A stretch of 5,646 nt of DNA from Bacteroidales bacterium UBA1077 (GTDB lineage: Bacteria; Bacteroidota; Bacteroidia; Bacteroidales; UBA932). Within the stretch, counting starts at the first letter, position 1. Every line of letters begins with the position of its first letter. Under the pieces are notes generated by a model. That model saw nothing but the letters and a program-made list of their open reading frames with translations. It searched no databases and had not been told where the DNA came from. The DNA is taken from the NCBI GenBank assembly GCA_002314195.1, contig DCCQ01000141.1, forward strand, positions 1 to 5,646. The letters are read 5' to 3'. Below are positions 1 through 5,646 of the stretch, piece by piece. The translations under genes and the position numbers were made by a program.

Positions 1-38
1 ACAAATCAAAACAGCTTCTGAATCAATCTTCGAATATT

Positions 39-1016
39 ATGAAAGACTTCAACTCCAAAGAGGATGGCAAGAGGCCGTCCGCTTCATTCGTTGTGGGGGC
101 TGTTGCCCTGTTGTTCCTCATTGTCGGTTACCAAGCCGCCTTGTTCATCCGAAAGGCATCCGTCGCAAGAATCATCGCCAACCACGACGAGCCCGACACT
201 GTGTTTGTTTATGTGCAGACTCAAGAATCAGAAGCCGAAGAGGCTCGGTCGCTTCGACAGGCTCAGCGACCGGAACGTCCAGCCTCCGATACGACATTTC
301 CGGTCGCTAAGCCTGCAGAAGCGAAGTATCGGACCGGCACATACCGAAAAAACTCCGAGCATTCCTTCCAAGCCGAGCAAATCAGGCGGAACTACACACC
401 AAGGAAATACGAAAGTTTCCGTTTCGATCCCAACACGGTGAGCATCGACGATCTGATGCGGCTTGGATTCACACAGAAGCAGGCACAATCCATTGACAAC
501 TATCGGCAAAAAGGTGGTCGGTTCCGCCGCAGGAGCGACTTCGCGAAGTCCTACGTCGTGGAGGATTCTGTGTTCAGGCGCTTGGAGAAGTACATCGATA
601 TTCCTAAAATCGACATCAACTCGGCTGACTCCGTGACATTCATGTCGCTTCCGGGCATCGGAAAGTTCTTCGCCGGAAAGATGGTTTCCTATCGCAAGGA
701 ACTGGGAGGATATTCCTACCCAGAGCAACTTATGGACATCTGGCACTTTGATCAAGACAAGTTCGACAACCTCAAGGATCTCATAAAGTTGGACACTCTC
801 GTCACACCGCCATATTCATTGTGGACACTTCCTGAGAAGGATCTTGCCTCGCACCCTTACATCGGGAAACGCGCGGCGCGGAGCATCGTAATATTCAGAG
901 AAAACTCCCGGAAGGCTGACTGGACAGTTTCCAACCTCCAGAAAGCCGGCATCCTCGCCCCCGACAAGGCATCCAAACTCGCCCGCTGCCGCATCGCTTC
1001 CCCCTCCGGGCACTGA
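39..1016 (+). CDS. Membrane-anchored helix-hairpin-helix (ComEA-like) DNA-binding protein
   Basis: Encodes 325 aa. A short Lys/Arg-rich N-terminus is followed by one hydrophobic segment (about residues 16-37), then a charged, poorly conserved linker (about 60-125), then three tandem helix-hairpin-helix units. Unit 1 spans about 128-186 (FDPN...LMRLGFTQKQA). Unit 2 spans about 191-250 and is canonical (DINSAD...LPGIGKFFAGKM). Unit 3 spans about 260-318 and is degenerate (SHPYIGKRAARSI). In known families this fold binds the DNA backbone without sequence specificity, and ComEA uses it to take up DNA outside the inner membrane. A role in DNA uptake or in DNA binding at the membrane is therefore inferred, not shown. 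The ATG at 39 fits the expected N-terminus, but the frame has no stop between there and the window edge, so a start further upstream cannot be excluded. Residues 70-96 are encoded by two repeat palindromes (separate entries). The gene is convergent with the recombinase. Confidence 0.85.
   Translation: MKDFNSKEDGKRPSASFVVGAVALLFLIVGYQAALFIRKASVARIIANHDEPDTVFVYVQTQESEAEEARSLRQAQRPERPASDTTFPVAKPAEAKYRTGTYRKNSEHSFQAEQIRRNYTPRKYESFRFDPNTVSIDDLMRLGFTQKQAQSIDNYRQKGGRFRRRSDFAKSYVVEDSVFRRLEKYIDIPKIDINSADSVTFMSLPGIGKFFAGKMVSYRKELGGYSYPEQLMDIWHFDQDKFDNLKDLIKLDTLVTPPYSLWTLPEKDLASHPYIGKRAARSIVIFRENSRKADWTVSNLQKAGILAPDKASKLARCRIASPSGH
246..272 (+). repeat. REP-like palindrome inside a coding region, copy 1
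   Basis: An 8-bp perfect inverted repeat (CGGTCGCT at 246-253, AGCGACCG at 265-272) encloses an 11-nt loop. The core CTTCGACAGGCTCAGCG matches a short palindromic repeat family that I recall as widespread in bacterial genomes, including Bacteroidetes; this is from memory, not a search. It is read in frame as RSLRQAQRPE (residues 70-79), a peptide typical of such repeats inserted in genes. It lies in the linker between the membrane segment and the helix-hairpin-helix units, where an insertion would be tolerated. Confidence 0.7.
302..326 (-). repeat. REP-like palindrome inside a coding region, copy 2 (inverted, diverged)
   Basis: This stretch aligns without gaps to the reverse complement of copy 1 (247-271) at 20 of 25 positions, so it is a decayed copy in the opposite orientation, starting 30 bp after copy 1 ends. 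It is translated as PVAKPAEAK (residues 88-96). An outer 8-bp inverted repeat, TCCGATAC (285-292) and GTATCGGA (326-333), brackets it. The reading frame of the host gene is preserved through both copies. Confidence 0.6.
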
Positions 1017-1029
1017 TTAGCGCTTCAAG

Positions 1030-1176
1030 GTAACGTTTCGGAGGGAAAGTGACGCCTAAGAGCGCACGGCGCACTCCTGGGAATCAATTTCAGAGACAAA
1101 TAACACCCACAGGTGCAGAGGGCACTTTTGAGAAGCAATTACGGGGGAAAACGTCGCCCGAGGATGCAGAGGGGGC
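1030..1176. repeat. Three diverged repeat units with ~51-bp period in the convergent intergenic gap
   Basis: Units begin near 1030, 1081 and 1132. Units 2 and 3 share CAATT (1085 and 1136) and TGCAGAGGG (1114 and 1165), both exactly 51 bp apart, with about 65% identity over the first 40 positions. Units 1 and 2 share a TTTC-x-GAG-x-x-AAA block (1036 and 1088), a following ACxCC block, and a GCAC end (1071 and 1122). One inserted G in unit 1 explains a 52-then-51 spacing. No convincing reading frame runs through all three, so this reads as noncoding repeat DNA. Its function is unknown. Confidence 0.5.
1049..1074 (-). terminator. Weak hairpin, possible terminator between convergent genes
   Basis: GTGaCGCC (1049-1056) pairs with GGCGCAC (1068-1074). 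This gives a 7-bp GC-rich stem with one bulged A and an 11-nt loop. On the minus strand the stem is followed only by TTTCCC, and on the plus strand by no T-run. It is therefore at best a weak end for the recombinase transcript. It lies within unit 1 of the 51-bp repeat, so the structure may be a property of the repeat. Confidence 0.25.
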
Positions 1177-1215
1177 ATCGGCGAGGGTGATGGGGCTATC
1201 GGCGAGGGTGATGGG
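1171..1215. repeat. 21-bp tandem duplication at the recombinase 3' end
   Basis: ATCGGCGAGGGTGATGGG occurs at 1177-1194 and again, identical over 18 bp, at 1198-1215. With the preceding bases (1171-1194 against 1192-1215) 22 of 24 positions match. The right copy encodes the last residues of the recombinase (HHPRR) and part of its TAG stop. In the left copy, just past the stop, the matching triplet is TGC. The 21-bp period keeps the codon phase. Confidence 0.75.
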
Positions 1216-2071
1216 AGAGGACTGATTGCTGCCAGGTGGAGGTGTCGATGTGGGTGTAGATCTCGGTGGTGGTGATCTGCTCGTGACCAAGCATATCCTG
1301 GACGACACGGAGGTCGGCTCCGTTCTCGATCAGATGGGTGGCGAAAGAATGGCGGAACGTGTGAGGCGAGATTTCCTTTTGTATGCCGGCCAGCATGGCC
1401 TGACGCTTGACGATGGTGAACATCGAGACACGGCTCAGAGACTTGCCGAAGCGGTTCAGGAACAGGATGTCATCGAACTCAGGGGCATACGGCTCAGGCC
1501 TGACGGACAGGTAATTACGTATCGCGGCAGCCGCCATCTCCCCCATCGGGACTATGCGTTCCTTGTTACCCTTGCCGATGACACGGACAAATGATTCATC
1601 GATGTAGACGCAGGATATTCGTAAACCAACTGCCTCGGAGACACGCAGTCCGCATCCGTAAAGGACCTCCAGAATCGCCCGGTCACGCTTGCCGGTCCAG
1701 GACGAAAGATCCACCGAATCCATGATTGCGCTGACCTCATCGACAGACAGGACGGCGGGAAGATAACGACCCATCTTGGGGGAATCGATCGGATCACAAG
1801 GGTTTTCCTTGCGCTCCCCTTCCATGACGAGCCAATCGAAAAAAGATCGGAGCGAACTCAGGAAACGGGCCTGAGAACGCTTCGATAGAGTGTCGCGGGA
1901 AGAAAGATAGTCCAGAATTTCCTGCGTGGTCATGTCTGCGGGCGCGGTGGTCACTACAGAAAAGAACTCCCTCACATCAGAAGAGTACGATGCCACCGTG
2001 TTGGGTGACATCGCACGCTCAATTTTCAGATACGAGGAGTAATCCTGTAATATTCGTTCTGTGAGATCCAC
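1196..2071 (-). CDS. xerD: Site-specific tyrosine recombinase, XerD/XerC type
   Basis: Encodes 291 aa, close to the usual ~300 aa of Xer recombinases. The N-terminal SAM-like core-binding domain covers about residues 3-88 (LKIERAMSPNTVASYSSDV). The catalytic domain covers about 105-285. All active-site residues are present: Arg143 (GLRVSEAVGL), Lys167 (IGKGNKER), His237 and Arg240 (HTFRHSFATHL), His263 (LGHEQ) and nucleophile Tyr272 (YTHID). The Arg-to-Lys and His-to-Tyr spacings equal those of E. coli XerD. Xer proteins resolve chromosome dimers at dif, and Bacteroidetes paralogues also serve mobile elements. The full-length housekeeping-like form and peptidase neighbour favour XerD, but C versus D is not certain. 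The start is GTG, immediately after the TAA of the upstream peptidase gene; the next Met (residue 21) would cut into the core-binding domain. Translational coupling to that gene is likely. Confidence 0.92.
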   Translation of the reverse strand: MDLTERILQDYSSYLKIERAMSPNTVASYSSDVREFFSVVTTAPADMTTQEILDYLSSRDTLSKRSQARFLSSLRSFFDWLVMEGERKENPCDPIDSPKMGRYLPAVLSVDEVSAIMDSVDLSSWTGKRDRAILEVLYGCGLRVSEAVGLRISCVYIDESFVRVIGKGNKERIVPMGEMAAAAIRNYLSVRPEPYAPEFDDILFLNRFGKSLSRVSMFTIVKRQAMLAGIQKEISPHTFRHSFATHLIENGADLRVVQDMLGHEQITTTEIYTHIDTSTWQQSVLSHHPRR

Positions 2072-4078
2072 TTAAAGTGTACTGTACTTCTTGCCGTAGT
2101 CAAGCTGCTGCTGGAGGTAGTTGTCGACGTAGACAATCTTGTAGTCCACAATCTTACCGCCTTTCTCGACAGGGACGATGTCCGGATTGACAAAGCCACC
2201 ATAAGGCTTGAGATTCAGTGCGGCGTACCTCTCCAGAACCTCCTTGTGGAGCTGAGGATCGATGTTGACGGCATAGGTCTCCACGAGATTCTTACCGGCG
2301 GCATAGTCTCCCTCAGACTTGATTCTCTGGATCTCGGCGAGAAGCTCGGCGAACAGGCCACGGAGAGCCTCATAGTCATTCACAACGAAATAAGTCTTGC
2401 CGTCACGCATCTTCTTCTCGATGATTCCGCGCGCGGCCCCCTTCTCGTAGCACCACTCGGCGATCAGCTTGCGGTTCTGCATGTGAGCCTCGGTGTTCTG
2501 CTTGCCGAGCTCGACCCTTGTGAACTGCACGAACAGACCGTTCCTGATGTAGTTTGAATATGCAGGCTTGTAGGCCTCGGCGTCAGGCATGATGCCAAGT
2601 TCAACCAGCTTAGGGTCAGCCATATAGTAAAGCCCGAACAGATCGGCGCGCGCCTCCTCAAGGGTTGACTGGTACTCGCCCAACGCAGTAGAGGAAACGC
2701 CAGGGAGAAGCTGGCCGGAACCGTGGCCAAGACACTCGTGAAGATCTGTGTGGATCTCATCGGTGTAGGAGCCGTACTTCTTGTAGGCGTCAATCTCAGC
2801 CTGATCGTAAGCGAATTCGGTCAGAGTGCTCTTAGGAGACTCCTGAGCCGCATAGTCATAGGCATGGGTGATGTTGGCGATGGTGACGGATTTCGAGCCG
2901 TAGTCGCGTCTGATCCAGTCAGCGTTAGGGAGGTTGATTCCGATAGGAGTGGCCGGATATGTGGCGCCGGCAAGGGTGATGCCGTCCACAACCTTGGCGG
3001 ACACGCCCTTCACGTGAGGCTTGCGGAAACGAGGGTCAACCGGGGAGTTGTCCTCGAACCACTGCGCGTTGGCGCTCAGGATCTCGGTTCTGGCGGAAGC
3101 TGCGGAATCCTTCATATTCACATACCCTTCCCACGTGGCCTTGCGACCGAGCGGATCGTCATAGTCCTCGATGAAGCCGTTGATGAAGTCGATGGTGCCG
3201 ACAGTATCCTGAACCCAATCAACATTGAAATCGTCCCATGTCTTCAGATCACCTGTCCTGTAATATTCAATAAGGAGTCCGATGGCTTTCTTCTGAAGGT
3301 CTGTCTCGGCTACCTCGGCGGCCTTCCCAAGCTCCACGCAGATCTTCTCCAACGCAGGACCGTAGATTCCGCCGACCTTCCAAGGCTTCTCGACAACCTT
3401 GCCGTTCTCCTTGACAACCTTTGTGTTGAGTCCGTATGAGACCGGAGTCTTGTCATTCGGATCCATAAGCGAATTGTAATACTTCTCGACTTCCTCGCGG
3501 TTCACGCCTTCATAGAAATTAACGGCGGAAAGCTCCACTATGTCGCCGGTCTTGGAAGTAGAGCGGCGCTGAGGATAAATGTCCGGGGAATATATAACCT
3601 CAAGCAGCTCGGCGGCCTTGTCGCCGTCACCCACAGCCTTCATAAGACTCTGGAAATATTCCCTCGGGCACTCCGGGAAGAACTTGTCCTCAGAATAGTG
3701 GTGATGGATGCCGTTGGCGAAGAACAGCCTCTTGGCATAGACGGTGAAGTCCTGGAAATCAGCGCATTCACGGTCACCTTTATATTCATTGAGAATATCC
3801 TCGACCACATGCCTGATCGGGAGGTTCCATTTGCAGTACTGGTCCCAGGTGATGTCGCGGCCCAGCTTGGCGGCCTCCGAGAGATGGTAGGCATATTCCT
3901 TCTGCCTGAGACTGAGAGCGTCCCAGCCAGGCACCTTGAAGCGGATCACCTTGAGGTCAGCGAACTCGTCCAGAAGGTAGTGGAATTCATTGTCCTGGGT
4001 CTTTTTTCCCCCTTGTCCGCACGAACACAGAGCGGCGGCGGCTCCGATAGATAGAATCATCTTGATACCTATATTCAT
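2072..4078 (-). CDS. Dipeptidyl peptidase III (M49 zinc peptidase), lipoprotein
   Basis: Encodes 668 aa, a normal length for bacterial DPP III (B. thetaiotaomicron enzyme about 675). The family removes dipeptides from the N-terminus of short peptides, using one zinc ion. Visible motifs are the zinc site HECLGH (447-452, ligands His447 and His452, catalytic Glu448), EEARAD (474-479, ligand Glu475), and AHMQ with His532, matching the conserved His568 of human DPP III. GFIExYxDPxG (301-311) is another family signature. Residues 1-20 form a lipoprotein signal peptide with lipobox LCSC (lipidated Cys20), so the enzyme acts in the envelope, whereas eukaryotic DPP III is largely cytosolic. I chose the ATG at 4078 because it opens the signal peptide directly. 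The in-frame ATG at 4111 would add 11 residues and lies upstream of the likely promoter box. It shares a unit with the recombinase and is divergent from the C11 peptidase. Confidence 0.93.
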   Translation of the reverse strand: MNIGIKMILSIGAAAALCSCGQGGKKTQDNEFHYLLDEFADLKVIRFKVPGWDALSLRQKEYAYHLSEAAKLGRDITWDQYCKWNLPIRHVVEDILNEYKGDRECADFQDFTVYAKRLFFANGIHHHYSEDKFFPECPREYFQSLMKAVGDGDKAAELLEVIYSPDIYPQRRSTSKTGDIVELSAVNFYEGVNREEVEKYYNSLMDPNDKTPVSYGLNTKVVKENGKVVEKPWKVGGIYGPALEKICVELGKAAEVAETDLQKKAIGLLIEYYRTGDLKTWDDFNVDWVQDTVGTIDFINGFIEDYDDPLGRKATWEGYVNMKDSAASARTEILSANAQWFEDNSPVDPRFRKPHVKGVSAKVVDGITLAGATYPATPIGINLPNADWIRRDYGSKSVTIANITHAYDYAAQESPKSTLTEFAYDQAEIDAYKKYGSYTDEIHTDLHECLGHGSGQLLPGVSSTALGEYQSTLEEARADLFGLYYMADPKLVELGIMPDAEAYKPAYSNYIRNGLFVQFTRVELGKQNTEAHMQNRKLIAEWCYEKGAARGIIEKKMRDGKTYFVVNDYEALRGLFAELLAEIQRIKSEGDYAAGKNLVETYAVNIDPQLHKEVLERYAALNLKPYGGFVNPDIVPVEKGGKIVDYKIVYVDNYLQQQLDYGKKYSTL

Positions 4079-4098
4079 AAATAATTGTTTTTGGCTCG

Positions 4099-4106
4099 TA
4101 AATATA
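4099..4106 (-). promoter_or_regulatory. Candidate -7 box for the DPP III-recombinase unit
   Basis: On the minus strand TATATTTA matches the Bacteroidetes -7 consensus TAnnTTTG at all fixed positions but the last. It ends 20 nt before the ATG at 4078, implying a leader of about 15 nt. No TTTG -33 element lies at the expected 19-21 nt upstream; a TTG at 4139-4137 is too far (30 nt). The A/T-rich leader has no Shine-Dalgarno, as is common in this phylum. Confidence 0.45.
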
Positions 4107-4127
4107 ACCATTATTCAGGAATTTCCG

Positions 4128-4135
4128 TATATTTG
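4128..4135 (+). promoter_or_regulatory. Candidate -7 box for the C11 peptidase gene
   Basis: TATATTTG is a perfect match to TAnnTTTG. It would start transcription near 4142, about 44 nt before the ATG at 4186. No TTTG-type -33 box is seen at the right distance (the nearest, at 4090-4093, is 34 nt away), so an activator may help. It lies about 21 bp from the oppositely oriented box of the neighbouring unit, and the two promoters may interfere or share a regulator. Confidence 0.5.
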
Positions 4136-4185
4136 TCAACCTTGTGCCACCATATACGGCGCGGGCAACAACAGAAAGACAAACT

Positions 4186-5526
4186 ATGAATATCTTAAAA
4201 GCCATCATCGGGTCGGTCACCGCAGCACTCATTATGCTGGCGGGTGCCGGGTGCTGCAAGGACAACGCTGTCAATGAGAACCGCAAGGTGCTGCTATTTT
4301 ATGAGTGCGGGTTCAACAATCTGGGTGCTTGTCTGGAAAGCAACATGGACAACCAGCGCGCAGGACTGGCAGGTGGGTATATTCCCAAATGGGGCGGGGA
4401 TGTGCTTCTTGTCTATTCAAGAATTCCCAAATCCTACTATGACTCAGATGGCAGGAAGCCGAAACCAGTGGAATCATACCTAAGGAGAATTTACAAGAGC
4501 AGGAAAGGAAAGATCATCTCCGATACTCTGAAGACTTTTGATTCTTCCATCATGGCCGCCGACCCATCCACAATGCGTAAGGTTCTTAGTTTCGTCAAAG
4601 AAAAATTTCCTGCCAAAGGCTACGGAATGGTGTTCTCGTCACACGGTTCCGGTTGGCTGCCGGCTGGCTACTACTACGCCCCTGACAAATTCGAAAGGGA
4701 CCATAAAGATGTAACCAAAGGGAGCGCTTCCCGTGTCGCGCCGCAAAGAATGACACATAGGCTTTCCGTTCCAGAGGGCAATCTGGCTGACACCGACCCA
4801 TTCTACGGAATGGTACGATCAATCGGTCAGGATTATATTCATAACAAGAGAGACAAGGAGTACGATCAGGAAATGAGCGTAAGCGAGTTTGCCGGCGCCA
4901 TCCCCTACCATCTTGACTATATTCTTTTCGATATGTGTTTCACCGCTGGCGTGGAGGTAGTCTATGGACTGAAAGACAAGGTTGACTATCTCGGTCTTTC
5001 ACCTGCCGAAGTTCTTGCGGACGGGATGTTCGACTACACCAAGATCACGTCCTTCCTGATCGGCAGGACAACCCCTGATTTCAAAGGATTGTTCGAGGAT
5101 TCTTTCGAGATGTACAATAAAAAGGCCAACAGTTCCGAACGGTCAGCGACAGTCAACGTCATCAGGACAGACGGTGTCGACAAACTGGCATCGGTCTGCA
5201 AGAGGCTGGTAAACGAATATTCGGAAGCCATCGCCAATGCCCCGACATACGACATTCAAGGATATTTCCGGTCAGGAAGGCATTATTTCTATGACTTGGC
5301 AGATATATTCAAAAAATGTGGAGCGTCGGAAAAGGATCTCAAAGATCTTGACGACGCGATCGACAATTGTGTCATCTATAAGAACGCGACCCCACGGTTG
5401 CTGGGCTCGGTTGACATAGAGACTTATTCCGGCTTCAGCATGTACCTGCCTTGCGCCGGGACTCCGCTTCTTGATTCCTATTATAAAAAGGAAGCGTGGA
5501 ACGATGCTGTAGGGCTGGTGGAATAG
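4186..5526 (+). CDS. Clostripain-family (C11) cysteine peptidase, lipoprotein
   Basis: Encodes 446 aa. The family (clan CD, caspase-like fold) cleaves after Arg or Lys using a His-Cys dyad. His153 lies in VFSSHGSGWLP after a hydrophobic strand. Cys251 lies in LDYILFDMCFTAGVEVVYGL, the typical D-x-C block; Met replaces the common Ala before Cys. GFNNLG (near residues 42-47) and the C-terminal SGFSMYLP segment are also family features. The N-terminus (MNILKAIIG...LAGAGCC) is a signal peptide with Cys23 or Cys24 as the likely lipid site; the lipobox is imperfect (Gly at -3 for Cys23). The start at 4186 is chosen because the signal peptide begins there, although the frame is open to a GTG at 4144. 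The 98 residues between His and Cys are more than the 46 in Parabacteroides merdae PmC11, and the extra segment (about 160-235) is rich in Lys and Arg, where self-processing could occur. Substrate is unknown. Confidence 0.9.
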   Translation: MNILKAIIGSVTAALIMLAGAGCCKDNAVNENRKVLLFYECGFNNLGACLESNMDNQRAGLAGGYIPKWGGDVLLVYSRIPKSYYDSDGRKPKPVESYLRRIYKSRKGKIISDTLKTFDSSIMAADPSTMRKVLSFVKEKFPAKGYGMVFSSHGSGWLPAGYYYAPDKFERDHKDVTKGSASRVAPQRMTHRLSVPEGNLADTDPFYGMVRSIGQDYIHNKRDKEYDQEMSVSEFAGAIPYHLDYILFDMCFTAGVEVVYGLKDKVDYLGLSPAEVLADGMFDYTKITSFLIGRTTPDFKGLFEDSFEMYNKKANSSERSATVNVIRTDGVDKLASVCKRLVNEYSEAIANAPTYDIQGYFRSGRHYFYDLADIFKKCGASEKDLKDLDDAIDNCVIYKNATPRLLGSVDIETYSGFSMYLPCAGTPLLDSYYKKEAWNDAVGLVE

Positions 5527-5567
5527 GCCTGGAAAAAAGAAATTACGGAGAATTCAGCGTTTGGCTT

Positions 5568-5598
5568 TTTGCCTATTCACAAAATATTCCTATCTTTG
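5568..5598 (+). promoter_or_regulatory. Bacteroidetes housekeeping promoter for a downstream gene
   Basis: A -33 element TTTG (5568-5571) and a perfect -7 box TATCTTTG (5591-5598) are separated by 19 nt, matching the consensus TTTG-N19-21-TAnnTTTG. It is the best promoter in the window. It lies 42 bp after the C11 stop and points rightward, so a new transcript should begin near 5605. No good terminator for the C11 gene is seen before it; the only hairpin there is GGC-TTTTT-GCC (5563-5573). Confidence 0.8.
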
Positions 5599-5646
5599 CC
5601 TCGCAATTACAAAGCGCGTACAACGCTTTTGGTGCAATGGGGTTCC
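5599..5646 (+). other. Start of a truncated transcript leader, possibly structured
   Basis: The stretch after the promoter contains a perfect 6-bp hairpin, AAAGCG (5611-5616) with CGCTTT (5624-5629) around a 7-nt loop. It is followed by TTTTGGTGCAATGGGGTTCC up to the window end. There is no ATG with a usable frame other than the one at 5637, too near the edge to judge. The TTTTGGTGC block resembles the 5' part of cobalamin riboswitches, but the diagnostic core would lie beyond the window. Confidence 0.25.

Noticed and set aside
228..755. A 175-residue open frame antisense to the helix-hairpin-helix gene
   Set aside because: The sense frame has clear domain homology. The antisense product has only the repeat-derived peptide SLSLSKRP as a familiar stretch, which comes from the palindrome.
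1030..1176. A CRISPR array
   Set aside because: The units diverge along their whole length with no constant repeat and variable spacer, and no cas gene is present.
1017..1195. A dif or attachment site near the recombinase gene
   Set aside because: I looked for two 11-bp inverted arms around a 6-bp centre and saw none. The GC-rich repeats here do not resemble known dif sites.
1090..1308. A short minus-strand frame with a repeated SPITLAD peptide
   Set aside because: The peptide repeat is just the 21-bp DNA duplication read out of frame with the recombinase. No start signal or family resemblance supports it.
2723..3439. A 238-residue open frame antisense to the DPP III gene
   Set aside because: It is a shadow of the strongly supported M49 gene. 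It has no recognisable domain and its composition follows the opposite strand's codon pattern.
4079..4111. An in-frame ATG at 4111 that would lengthen the DPP III protein by 11 residues
   Set aside because: The added residues (MVIFTSQKQLF) precede a complete signal peptide beginning at 4078, and the likely -7 box (4099-4106) lies downstream of this ATG.
4144..4185. A GTG at 4144 as start of the C11 peptidase
   Set aside because: It would add 14 hydrophilic residues before the signal peptide and lies almost on the predicted transcription start. The ATG at 4186 opens a typical signal sequence.

Overview
The window looks like a chromosomal segment from a member of the Bacteroidetes, most likely order Bacteroidales. 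Three things point that way: matches to the Bacteroidetes promoter -7 box (TAnnTTTG), start codons without Shine-Dalgarno sequences, and Bacteroidales-type lipoproteins. The M49 peptidase also has the HECLGH zinc motif known from Bacteroides thetaiotaomicron dipeptidyl peptidase III. Genus cannot be fixed by eye.

The layout has four protein genes. At the left (39-1016, +) is a membrane-anchored helix-hairpin-helix (ComEA-like) protein. Its linker region is built from two oppositely oriented copies of a palindromic REP-like repeat. It converges on a tyrosine recombinase (1196-2071, -) across a 179-bp gap. That gap holds a diverged repeat of about 51-bp period and a 21-bp tandem duplication that runs into the recombinase stop codon. 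The recombinase GTG start directly abuts the TAA stop of a dipeptidyl peptidase III lipoprotein (2072-4078, -), so the two form a tight transcriptional unit. Divergent from it is a clostripain-family (C11) cysteine peptidase lipoprotein (4186-5526, +). The 107-bp intergenic region carries a promoter-like box on each strand. The window ends with a textbook Bacteroidetes promoter (5568-5598) and the first ~40 nt of a transcript whose gene lies outside.

Functionally, the right half is a divergent pair of envelope lipoprotein peptidases. The C11 enzyme probably cuts after basic residues, and DPP III trims dipeptides from oligopeptides, so a joint role in peptide use is possible but is an inference. 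The recombinase resembles housekeeping XerD, and nothing shows that it moves a local element. I found no convincing new multi-gene system. The least explained material is the repeat DNA around the recombinase 3' end, the palindromes inside the helix-hairpin-helix gene, and the truncated leader at the right edge.
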